Positions 43,508 through 50,976 of a stretch of DNA of 64,000 nucleotides are shown piece after piece (position 1 is the first letter of the stretch; the number at the start of each line of letters is the position of its first letter). Position numbers and translations under genes: made by a program. The DNA is taken from NCBI RefSeq assembly GCF_000585375.1, contig NZ_KK073874.1:8095913-8159912 (forward strand). Direction: 5' to 3'. This DNA comes from Cryptosporangium arvum DSM 44712. Lineage in GTDB: Bacteria; Actinomycetota; Actinomycetes; Mycobacteriales; Cryptosporangiaceae. Below the pieces are notes generated by a model. The model searched no databases. It saw only the letters and a program-made list of their open reading frames with translations, and was not told the DNA's origin.

Positions 43508-45733
43508 TCACCCGAGCGAGGCGGCGAACTCGTCCGGGGCCATCGGGCCGGCGAAGTACCAGCCCTGCCCGGCGTCGCAGCCCAGGGCGCGGAGACGGTC
43601 GGCCTGTCCGGCCGTTTCCACGCCCTCGGCGGTGACGCTCAAGCCGAGCGCGTGGGCGAGCCCGACCAGCGCGCCGACCACGTCGACGTCCATGTCGTCG
43701 GTGCCGACGCCGCTGGTGCCGGCCAGCTTCAGCTCACGCACGGGCAGGTGACGCAGCGTCGAGAGGTTCGAGTACCCGGAGCCGAAGTCGTCGATCGCGA
43801 TGCCGACGCCCTCACCGGCCAAGGCCTGGAGCACCTCGGTGGGCGCCTCGGCCCCGCCGACGATCGCGCTCTCGGTGATCTCCAACTGCAGCGCCTCCGG
43901 CGGGAGACCGGACCGGCTCAGCGCCACCGCGACGTCGTTGAGCAGCGACCGGTCGGCCACCTGCCGCGCGGCGATGTTGACGCTCACCAGCGGCGGCCTG
44001 CTCCCGACGCTGGGCCAGCGGGCGGCCTGCCGACAGGCCTCGGAGAGCACCCAGCGCCCGAGCGGGACGATGAAGCCGGTCTCCTCGGCCAGCGGGATGA
44101 ACTGCGCCGGCTCGAGAATGCCGAACCGGGGATGGTTCCAGCGCACCAGTGCCTCGGCGGCGCGGACGGAATCGTCCGGGAACCCGACGATCGGCTGGAA
44201 CTCGAGCTGGAACGCCCCGCTCTCCAGCGCGGCCGGCATCGCGGCGGCCAGGCGGCGCCGGGCGGTCTCCTGCTCGCCGCGGCCGGCCTCGAACGCCGCC
44301 CAGGAGCGAGTGGGGTCGGCCTTCGCCCACTCCAGTGCGGTCTGGGCGGCGCGCAGCAGGCCGGACGCGTCCACCCCGGCCGCGTCGACCTCGGCCACGC
44401 CGATCGTCGCGGTGACCGGGATCGCGTGCGCGCCGACCGCGAACGGGCGGGCGAGCACGGCCAGCACCCGGCGGGCCAGCGCGTCGGCCGAGCCTCGGTA
44501 CCCGCCGGGGCCGACGAGCACCGCGAAGTCGTCGCCGTCGATGCGGGCCACCAGGTGACCGGCGCGGGCCACCTCCTCGGACAGGCGGTCGGCGACCGAC
44601 GCGAGGATCTGGTCGCCGGCCTCGTGCCCGAGGCTGTCGTTCACCGCCGCCAGCCCGTCGATGTCGATGACGAGCACACCGACCGGGTCACGCGGCGCGG
44701 TGCGGACCAGTACCTCGCGGAGCCGGTCGAAGAACAACGCCCGGTTCGGCAGGCTGGTGAGCGGGTCGTGCAGCGCCTGGTGCACCAGGCGGGCCCGCAT
44801 CCGGCGCCGCTCGGTGACGTCCTCGACGACCGTGAGCTGGTACCGGGTGCGCTTCGGGTCGTCGAGGAGGGCCAGCGCGGTACCCGGCTCGCCGTCCTCG
44901 GCCGTGGTCTCCCCCGGTGTGATGACCGACGTCGTCAACTGCACCCAGATGACGCCACCGCCGTTGACGACGAGCGGCCGCTCACCGGTCACCGGCACCA
45001 CCGCGTCGCCGCGCAACCCCACCTCGGTCGGGCCGGCGAACGCGCCGTCGCGGTGCACCAGGTCGTCGAGCCGGCGCTGACGCAACTGCTTGAGCGTGTA
45101 GCCGAGCATCCGGCGCAACGCCGGGTTGGCCTCCAGGATCGTGCCGTCCCACTCGCTGATCGCGATGCCGACGCCCGCGTTGTCGAACACGGCGCGGAAG
45201 CGGGCCGCGTGGGCCCGGGACGCCGCCTCCAGATCGGCCCGCGCCGCCAGGTCGGCCCGGCGCAGCTCCTCCTGCTGAGCGAGCGTCTGTGAGCGCAACG
45301 CCTCGGTGTAACCGGCCACCAGGGCCGCGCGCAGCGCCGAGAGCCGCGACGACCGGTCGACGGCGCCCGGTCGCACCAGACCGTCCGATCCGGACGGCGC
45401 GGCCGGACGGCGGGCCCGCGAGGCGGTCGGGACGCCCAGCGGCGCGAGCACCGCATCGTCGAACAACTCGACCGTGCGTCCGATGAACTCGGGCGCGGCG
45501 AAGTGCCGGGCGACGAGCGCGGCGCCGACCTCCCGGGCGGGCTCGCTCCGGAACGGCACCGTCGAGAGCGACCGGAGGAGGCGCGCGGTGTGCCCGCGGA
45601 GCTCGGCCTCGACCTCGGCGGAGCTCATCGGGACGAAGCAGGTCTCGTCGGTGATCTGCCACCAGCGGTGGGCCACGGCGTCGACAACTGCCGGAGCCGC
45701 CAGGACCCCGGTGCCGCCTGCGCGTACCGCCAC
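43508..45733 (-). CDS. PAS-GGDEF-EAL protein with degenerate GGDEF
   Basis: Encodes 741 residues. An N-terminal helical region (1-170) is followed by a PAS domain (about 175-290), GGDEF (about 320-480) and EAL (about 490-735). There is no membrane segment. The cyclase signature is altered to DGDDF (near 400), so cyclase activity is doubtful and it may bind GTP as a regulator. The EAL domain looks complete: AEALVRW, Asn in VSVNIAA, LEITES, DDFGSG, Lys, AEGVE, Gln; a c-di-GMP phosphodiesterase is the best reading. The GTG start has GGAGG seven bases upstream; longer frames were rejected. It is divergent from the Roadblock operon. Confidence 0.92.
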   Translation of the reverse strand: MAVRAGGTGVLAAPAVVDAVAHRWWQITDETCFVPMSSAEVEAELRGHTARLLRSLSTVPFRSEPAREVGAALVARHFAAPEFIGRTVELFDDAVLAPLGVPTASRARRPAAPSGSDGLVRPGAVDRSSRLSALRAALVAGYTEALRSQTLAQQEELRRADLAARADLEAASRAHAARFRAVFDNAGVGIAISEWDGTILEANPALRRMLGYTLKQLRQRRLDDLVHRDGAFAGPTEVGLRGDAVVPVTGERPLVVNGGGVIWVQLTTSVITPGETTAEDGEPGTALALLDDPKRTRYQLTVVEDVTERRRMRARLVHQALHDPLTSLPNRALFFDRLREVLVRTAPRDPVGVLVIDIDGLAAVNDSLGHEAGDQILASVADRLSEEVARAGHLVARIDGDDFAVLVGPGGYRGSADALARRVLAVLARPFAVGAHAIPVTATIGVAEVDAAGVDASGLLRAAQTALEWAKADPTRSWAAFEAGRGEQETARRRLAAAMPAALESGAFQLEFQPIVGFPDDSVRAAEALVRWNHPRFGILEPAQFIPLAEETGFIVPLGRWVLSEACRQAARWPSVGSRPPLVSVNIAARQVADRSLLNDVAVALSRSGLPPEALQLEITESAIVGGAEAPTEVLQALAGEGVGIAIDDFGSGYSNLSTLRHLPVRELKLAGTSGVGTDDMDVDVVGALVGLAHALGLSVTAEGVETAGQADRLRALGCDAGQGWYFAGPMAPDEFAASLG

Positions 45734-46043
45734 GCGCGAGCCTCCGCTGAGCGTCGTCGGACAATCCTTGCCGATCGCCGAGCATACGGGCGGTACGGAA
45801 CACCTGGTACCAGGCGTCCGTCCGAGGTGTGCCCCCAGCCGGACAGGTGTCGCTCGAATACACGGGTGCAAATCGATACCTGAAGGTATAAACCCGAACC
45901 TCATAGAATACGTGCCGCACCCACATCACCGCTCGCTGTAGTCGTAAGATCCCTGCGGGGCGCACGACCGGCTGGCCCCGTTCGGTTACTGGCTGCTCAC
46001 CAGTTCCGCGCGGGCCGGCCTCACCGGCAGGGAGAGGTGACGT
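45734..46043. other. Divergent regulatory region: GGDEF-EAL / Roadblock operon
   Basis: This 310-base gap has no gene. It holds two notable palindromes: CCTGGTACCAGG (45803-45814, perfect) in the leader of the GGDEF-EAL gene, and ATACCT-GA-AGGTAT (45876-45889) nearer its promoter region. Possible -10 boxes are TAAGAT near 45945 (plus) and several AT-rich hexamers around 45880-45920 (minus); none has a convincing -35. Confidence 0.4.
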
Positions 46044-46421
46044 GTGCCCGGGATCGACGAGAGCCTCCGCCACGCCATGTCCATTCCGGGCGTGCTGGGC
46101 GCCGGGTTGGTCGATTACGCCTCGGGGCTCGCGATAGGCAGCGCCGGTGATTGGCCCTGCGGCGAGGAGCCGGCCGCCGCCGGTGCCACCGAGGTGGCCA
46201 GGGCCGCGCTGGAGAACGCCACGTTCGCGGTGTCGGCCGCCGGTGACGTCCTCGAGGACATCGTGGTGGCCTCGGCCGCCCGGTACCACGTACTCCGCTT
46301 CCTCAACGCCCGGCTGGACAGCCGCCTGTTCCTCTACCTGTGGCTCGACCGGGAGCACGCCAACCTCGCCATCGCCCGGCACCGGCTGGCCGGGCTCGCC
46401 TCCGACCTGGTGCTCGGCTGA
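46044..46421 (+). CDS. Roadblock/LC7-like small protein (paralogue 1)
   Basis: Encodes 125 residues. GTG start with GGAGAGG six bases upstream. The sequence MPGIDESLRHAMSIPGVLGA, then GLVDYASGLAIG, and the LYLWLDREHANLAIARHRL helix resemble the profilin-like Roadblock/LC7 fold, and it is clearly homologous to the last gene of the operon (48104-48475), which shares SIPG/TIEGSIGVALVDYNSGMALG and FLYL-LDR-ANLA-AR. Roadblock proteins act as GTPase regulators or dimeric scaffolds. It overlaps the next gene by one base (TGATG). The family is inferred from pattern, not a strict motif. Confidence 0.7.
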   Translation: MPGIDESLRHAMSIPGVLGAGLVDYASGLAIGSAGDWPCGEEPAAAGATEVARAALENATFAVSAAGDVLEDIVVASAARYHVLRFLNARLDSRLFLYLWLDREHANLAIARHRLAGLASDLVLG

Positions 46422-47524
46422 TGGCCACGCACGCGACGGCGGCCCACCGGGAAGGGCTCGATTCGGGAACCTGGCGCTCGGTCACCGAGGCGCTCGACGA
46501 GTCGACGACCAACCGCGTGACCGGCGCCCTGCACGTCGACGGCCCGGTCAGCGGCTCGATCTACCTGATCGACGGCGAGGTGTACTACGTCCACACACCC
46601 GCGGCGCCCGGCGTCGACTGCCTGTTACAGGCGTCCGGCACGGTGCCGGCCGCGGCCTTCCAGAGCGCCTGGACGACCGGCGCCGCCGGCGGACAGGTCG
46701 GCGACGTGCTGATCAAGTCCGGTGCGCTCAGCCGCGGCGAGGCCGAGCTGTGCACCGCGGCGGCGATCACCGACGGGGCGTACGCCCTGCTCACCGCGGC
46801 GCCGGCGGAGACCGGGCCGGTGCGCTACGCGGCCGGCGAGGGCCACTGGTGGGGGCCGGTCCGCCGGGTCGGTGGCGCCGCGCTCGACGTCCAGATCCGA
46901 AAACGCAAACGCCTGCTCGAACGGACGCCACCGGGGAACGTGGACGACCAGCCGGTGGTCGCCGCCGGGCGGCTCGGGCGTCACCACGTCGTCCTCACTG
47001 ACCTGCAGTGGGAGTTGATCGTCCACGCGAACGGGCGCCGCTCGCCCCGCGAACTGGCCCGGCTGCTCGGCCGGTCGGCGTTCAGCGCGATCCTGGAGTC
47101 GCGCCGGTTGATCACCGCCGGGCTGATCCAGGTGGTCCGCCCGGAGCCCGCGCCCCGACCGGCGGCACCCGAAACGGCCGCTCGACCGACGTCGGCACCG
47201 GAAGTGAGCAGCGCCACCGAGCCCGCGCCCGCGGACGGCGCCGACGGACCACCCGAGGGCTGGCGGAACGGCTTGCGAGCCGCCGGGCGCGGCCGCCGCA
47301 GGCCGGAACTGCCGGCCCGCAAGCCCGAGCTGCCGACCCGCAGGCCCGACCCGGCCCATCCGATGCCGCTGCCCCGGCGCCAGCCCGGCGCCGCGCTGCG
47401 CGGCGTGGTGCCGGTGCCGCCGCCACGCGCGGAGAAACCCCGGGAACCGTCGGTCCTCGACGTCCCGGAGCCGGACCACAGCCTGCTCACGCGGGTGCGC
47501 AACGCCCTGGAGGGGCTGCGGTGA
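46421..47524 (+). CDS. PATAN/DUF4388-like protein with Pro/Arg-rich tail
   Basis: Encodes 367 residues. Residues 20-75 resemble the PATAN (DUF4388) fold: VTGALHVDGPVSGSIYLIDG then EVYYVHTP and a following helix. Residues 185-245 (DLQWELIVHANGRRSPRELA, then LLESRRL-ITAGLIQVV-like) resemble the small winged-helix unit that often follows PATAN. The last 120 residues are Pro/Arg/Ala-rich and disordered. PATAN proteins occur in bacterial two-component and gliding systems as protein-interaction modules. It has one-base and four-base overlaps with its neighbours, so it is tightly coupled to the Roadblock genes. Confidence 0.65.
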   Translation: MATHATAAHREGLDSGTWRSVTEALDESTTNRVTGALHVDGPVSGSIYLIDGEVYYVHTPAAPGVDCLLQASGTVPAAAFQSAWTTGAAGGQVGDVLIKSGALSRGEAELCTAAAITDGAYALLTAAPAETGPVRYAAGEGHWWGPVRRVGGAALDVQIRKRKRLLERTPPGNVDDQPVVAAGRLGRHHVVLTDLQWELIVHANGRRSPRELARLLGRSAFSAILESRRLITAGLIQVVRPEPAPRPAAPETAARPTSAPEVSSATEPAPADGADGPPEGWRNGLRAAGRGRRRPELPARKPELPTRRPDPAHPMPLPRRQPGAALRGVVPVPPPRAEKPREPSVLDVPEPDHSLLTRVRNALEGLR

Positions 47525-48036
47525 GCGCCCGCTGGCCGCTCGGGCCGCGCCGCGTTCCGGTCGGGCCCGGTCCGCGCCCCAACGGCGTGGTCCCGGCCCG
47601 ACGGCCGTCCCGGTTGATCGGCAAGAAACTCGATGGAGGCAGTGCGGTGGAGCTCGAGGCGGACGTCCTGGCCCAGATCAGGGGGTTACGCGACCGCGTG
47701 CGCCACGTGGCCGGGAGCCTGGTCGCCAGCGTCGACGGACGGCTGGTCGCGCACGACACCCACGGCATCGAGCCCGACGGGATGGCAGCCCTCTCGGCGG
47801 CGGTGCTCGGGCTGAGCCAACGGCTGATCGAGACGGTCGGCCCGGGGCAGTTCGCCGAGACCGTCACCCGGGGGACACACGGCTACGTGGCGACCTACGC
47901 CGCCGGGCCGCGCGCCGTGCTGACGGTCGTGACCGGCGAGGAGACGAACATCGGCCGGCTCCATCTGGAGGCCAGACAGGTCGCGAATCGCCTCGCGGAC
48001 CTGCTGGAGGCCGTCACCGCGGCCGAGCGCCGATGA
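47521..48036 (+). CDS. Roadblock/LC7 domain protein
   Basis: Encodes 171 residues from a GTG that overlaps the previous stop (GTGA) and has GGAGG seven bases upstream. A second GTG at 47647, also behind GGAGG, would give 129 residues; the first 42 residues are Arg/Pro-rich and dispensable to the fold. The domain is recognisable: IRGLRDRVRHVAGSLVASVD, GRLVAHDTHGIEPDGMAAL and AVLTVVTGEETNIGRLHLEA. Members of this family (MglB, CvnB) regulate small Ras-like GTPases, but no GTPase gene is in this operon. Confidence 0.8.
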   Translation: MSARWPLGPRRVPVGPGPRPNGVVPARRPSRLIGKKLDGGSAVELEADVLAQIRGLRDRVRHVAGSLVASVDGRLVAHDTHGIEPDGMAALSAAVLGLSQRLIETVGPGQFAETVTRGTHGYVATYAAGPRAVLTVVTGEETNIGRLHLEARQVANRLADLLEAVTAAERR

Positions 48037-48103
48037 GGAGGTGGTCACCGAACTGACTACGCCAGCACAACCACTCGATCCTTCGGAACAAGGAGCACAG
48101 CAA

Positions 48104-48475
48104 ATGGCAAGTGTGGACACCGCGTTAAAAGAGGCCATGACGATCGAGGGATCGATCGGCGTGGCGCTCGTCGACTACAACAGCGGGATGGCGCTCGGCA
48201 CCCTGGGCGGCACGAAGGACTTCGATCTCAACGTCGCCGCGGCCGGGAACACCGACGTGGTCCGCGCGAAGATGCGCACGATGGAGATGCTCAACCTCGG
48301 TGACAGCATCGAGGACATCCTGATCACGCTGCGGAACCAGTACCACCTGATCCGCCCGGTGCAGTCGCGCTCGGGCAAGGGCCTGTTCCTCTACCTCTCG
48401 CTGGACCGCGGCCGGGCGAACCTGGCGATGGCCCGGCACATGCTCTCGCGGGTCGAGAGCGACCTGGAGGTCTGA
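48104..48475 (+). CDS. Roadblock/LC7-like small protein (paralogue 2)
   Basis: Encodes 123 residues from ATG with AAGGAG eight bases upstream; an in-frame GTG at 48041 abuts a Shine-Dalgarno sequence with no spacing and was rejected. It is a paralogue of 46044-46421 over the whole length, including the shared C-terminal helix (LYLSLDRGRANLAMARHML). It is the last gene of the Roadblock/PATAN set and is followed by a two-way hairpin. Confidence 0.72.
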   Translation: MASVDTALKEAMTIEGSIGVALVDYNSGMALGTLGGTKDFDLNVAAAGNTDVVRAKMRTMEMLNLGDSIEDILITLRNQYHLIRPVQSRSGKGLFLYLSLDRGRANLAMARHMLSRVESDLEV

Positions 48476-48489
48476 CGTTCCCGGGCCTG

Positions 48490-48516
48490 GCCCGGGGGGA
48501 CGCCTCTCCCCCGGGC
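48490..48516. terminator. Bidirectional terminator after the Roadblock operon
   Basis: Nine-base perfect stem (gcccggggg / cccccgggc) with a nine-base loop between the convergent genes ending at 48475 and 48516. A smaller competing hairpin (cccgggc / gcccggg) lies just upstream. Confidence 0.7.
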
Positions 48517-49109
48517 TAGGCCATCAGCGCGGCTCGGACGAAGTCGGTGGCCTCGCCGGACAGGTCGGTGAGACGGTCGGCCCGGCCGTCCTCGACGGCT
48601 TCCAGCACCAGTTCGTTGAGCCCGCCGATCACGGCGGTGGCCATCGCCGGGGAGAGCTGCCTGGCGCCCTGCTCGACGCGCTCGAGCAGGAGCGCGGCGA
48701 AATCCTGCTGGCCCCGGCGACGCAGCCGGAGCGCTTCCGGCCCCGCCGACGGCAGCTCGAGCAGCATCGCGCGGGTGAGCGCGGGATCGGACTGGAGCGC
48801 CGACAGATACGCGTGCACCGCGGTGCGCACCTGATCGCGCCAGTCCATCTCCGGCCGCGCGGCCTCGCCGACCACGCGCAGCAGCCGGTCGCTGGCCGCG
48901 GCGTACACCGCGAGGAAGCACTCCTGCTTGTCGGCGAAGTGCTCGTAGAAGGTCCGCTTCGAGACGCGGGCGTGCCGGGCGATGTCGGCGATCGTGACCG
49001 CGCCGTACCCCTTCTCGACGAGCGCCGAGCCCATCCCGGACAGCAGGCGGCCCCGGTGCCCGCCCGCTGTGTCGTCGGGGTTGGTCGCCCGCACTGCCGC
49101 AGTAGTCAA
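48516..49109 (-). CDS. TetR-family regulator
   Basis: Encodes 197 residues. The helix-turn-helix is clear: ALVEKGYGAVTIADIARHA then RVSKRTFYEHFADKQECFLA, near residues 27-66. TTG start with GAGGAGGG seven bases upstream. It is divergent from an SDR/esterase pair, and the 75-base gap contains inverted GGTACC repeats likely to be its operator, so it probably controls both itself and that pair. Confidence 0.9.
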   Translation of the reverse strand: MTTAAVRATNPDDTAGGHRGRLLSGMGSALVEKGYGAVTIADIARHARVSKRTFYEHFADKQECFLAVYAAASDRLLRVVGEAARPEMDWRDQVRTAVHAYLSALQSDPALTRAMLLELPSAGPEALRLRRRGQQDFAALLLERVEQGARQLSPAMATAVIGGLNELVLEAVEDGRADRLTDLSGEATDFVRAALMA

Positions 49110-49132
49110 CGCTTCACCCTCCTCGCCCGAAA

Positions 49133-49169
49133 TGGTACCGTCACCCCATTCTGGTACGCGCCGGTACCA
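49133..49169. promoter_or_regulatory. Inverted TGGTACC repeats, candidate TetR operator
   Basis: Between the divergent tetR and SDR genes, TGGTACCG (49133-49140) and CGGTACCA (49162-49169) form an eight-base inverted repeat, and TGGTAC-gcgccg-GTACCA (49152-49169) forms a second one nested inside. Minus-strand TACCAT within it could be the tetR -10. Confidence 0.6.
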
Positions 49170-49184
49170 CACTGGGGGGATGCT

Positions 49185-50060
49185 GTGACTCGACGGCCGA
49201 CCGTGTTGATCACCGGGGCCGCCCGCGGCATCGGGGCCGAGCTCGCGCGCCAGGCCACGGCCGCGGGTGCCCGGGTGGCGCTGGTGGGGCTCGAGCCCGA
49301 GCGGTTGGCGGCGCTGGCCGCCGAGCTGGACGGCGCGAGCTGGTTCGAGTGCGACGTCACCGACCAGGCGGCGCTGTCGGCGGCGGTCGAGCACACGCTG
49401 GCCGCGCACGGCGCGATCGACGTCGTCGTGGCGAACGCCGGGATCGCGAACCACGGCACGGTGGCCGTGACCCCGCCGGAATCCGTCGTCAAGGTCATCG
49501 AGGTGAATCTGCTCGGCGTGGTCCGCACGGTGACCGCGACGCTGCCCGCGATCACCGCCGGCCGCGGCCACTACCTGCTGATCTCGTCGGCGGCCGCGTT
49601 CGCGATGCTGCCCGGCCTGGCGCCCTACGCCGCGGCCAAGGCCGGGGTGGAGCAGTTCGCCAACTGCCTGCGGCTGGAGCTGGCCCACAAGGGTGTGACG
49701 GTCGGCTCGGCCCATCCGATCTGGATCGACACCGACATGGTGCGCTCGCTCGCCGCCGACCTGGGCACGTTCCGCGACGGGCTGCGCCGGGTGCCGGGGC
49801 CGCTCGGCCGCACGGTCTCGGTGGAGGACTGCGCGTCCGCGCTGCTCGACGGCATCACCCGGCGCTCCCGGAAGGTGTACGTCCCACGTTCGGTGGCGGT
49901 CCTGTCGGCGTTGCGGACGCTGATGCTGGGGCCGCTGGCCGACCGGATGATCATGGCCCAGGCGAAGGCCATGGTGCCGCAGTTCGAAGCCGAGGTGGCG
50001 GCGAGCGGCCGCTTCTTCGGGAGCCACAGCACGGCCCTGGGAGGCGACGATGCCCGTTGA
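49185..50060 (+). CDS. Short-chain dehydrogenase/reductase
   Basis: Encodes 291 residues, classical SDR. The cofactor motif TGAARGIGAELARQA is near residue 10, NAGIANHG near 83, the catalytic Ser in LLISSAAAF near 132 and YAAAK near 146. The C-terminal extension (residues 235-291) has a hydrophobic stretch. GTG start five bases after GGGGGG. Substrate unknown; the esterase downstream overlaps by 11 bases. Confidence 0.92.
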   Translation: MTRRPTVLITGAARGIGAELARQATAAGARVALVGLEPERLAALAAELDGASWFECDVTDQAALSAAVEHTLAAHGAIDVVVANAGIANHGTVAVTPPESVVKVIEVNLLGVVRTVTATLPAITAGRGHYLLISSAAAFAMLPGLAPYAAAKAGVEQFANCLRLELAHKGVTVGSAHPIWIDTDMVRSLAADLGTFRDGLRRVPGPLGRTVSVEDCASALLDGITRRSRKVYVPRSVAVLSALRTLMLGPLADRMIMAQAKAMVPQFEAEVAASGRFFGSHSTALGGDDAR

Positions 50061-50973
50061 CCCGTCGATCGAGCCGATCCTGGCGCTCATCAACTCGCCG
50101 GGGATGCCCGCGCTCGGGGCCGGAACGCCGGAGGAGGCCCGGCGCAACTTCCGCGGTATCACCATCGACGTCCGGGACCCCTCGACGCTCGTTCCGGTGG
50201 CGTCGATCTCGGACGTGACCGTCGGGTCGCTTCCCGGGCGGGTGTACCGGCCGGACGGCGACGGTCCGGTGCCGACGGTCGTGTTCTTCCACGGTGGCGG
50301 GTTCGTGCTCGGCGACGTCGACACCCACGACGACCACGCGCGGTGGATCTGCCGTGAGGTCGGCGCGGTCGTGCTCAGCGTCGGCTACCGGTTGGCGCCG
50401 GAGTCACCGTGGCCGGGGCCGGTGGACGACGCGCTCTCGGCCGTGCGCTGGGCGTCGGAACACATCGACGCGCTGGGCGGGGACGCGTCCCGGATCGCGG
50501 TCGCCGGCGACAGCGCGGGCGGGAACCTGGCCGCGGTCGTCGCGCAGGACTGCCGGGACGCCGGTGGCCCGGCGATCGCCGCGCAGCTGCTCATCTACCC
50601 CGCGACCGACTTCGTCGAGGAGTTCCCGTCGCTGGCGCAGAACGCCCACGGCTACTTCCTGACCGGCACCGACATGGCGTGGTTCAGCGCGAACTACCTC
50701 CCGCCGACGGCCGAGAAGGCCGACCCCCGGCTCTCGCCGCTGCGCGGGCGCCTGGAGGGGCTGCCGCCCGCGGTGGTCGTCACCGCGGAGTTCGATCCGC
50801 TGCGCGACGCCGGCGAGGCGTACGCGACGGCGCTGGCCGCGGCCGGCGTACCGACCAGGGCGCACCGCTTCGACGGACTGATCCACGGGTTCTTCGGCCT
50901 GGCGGCCGCGTCCCCGGCCGCGGAGAAGGCGCTGCGTACCTCGTGCGCCTCGCTCCGCGAGCTGCTGGGGTGA
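50050..50973 (+). CDS. Alpha/beta hydrolase, hormone-sensitive-lipase type
   Basis: Encodes 307 residues. HSL-family motifs: oxyanion HGGGF near residue 82, nucleophile GDSAGGN near 154, acid in EFDPLRD near 247 and His in HGFFG near 279, a complete catalytic triad. It hydrolyses short acyl esters, substrate unknown. ATG with GGAGG five bases upstream, overlapping the SDR gene. Convergent with the flavoprotein, three bases apart. Confidence 0.93.
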   Translation: MPVDPSIEPILALINSPGMPALGAGTPEEARRNFRGITIDVRDPSTLVPVASISDVTVGSLPGRVYRPDGDGPVPTVVFFHGGGFVLGDVDTHDDHARWICREVGAVVLSVGYRLAPESPWPGPVDDALSAVRWASEHIDALGGDASRIAVAGDSAGGNLAAVVAQDCRDAGGPAIAAQLLIYPATDFVEEFPSLAQNAHGYFLTGTDMAWFSANYLPPTAEKADPRLSPLRGRLEGLPPAVVVTAEFDPLRDAGEAYATALAAAGVPTRAHRFDGLIHGFFGLAAASPAAEKALRTSCASLRELLG

Positions 50974-50976
50974 TGC

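Noticed and set aside
46044-48475. Reading the Roadblock operon as a standard cvn conservon
   Set aside because: A conservon needs a sensor kinase, a Roadblock protein, a DUF742 protein and a Ras-like GTPase; only Roadblock-type genes are here.
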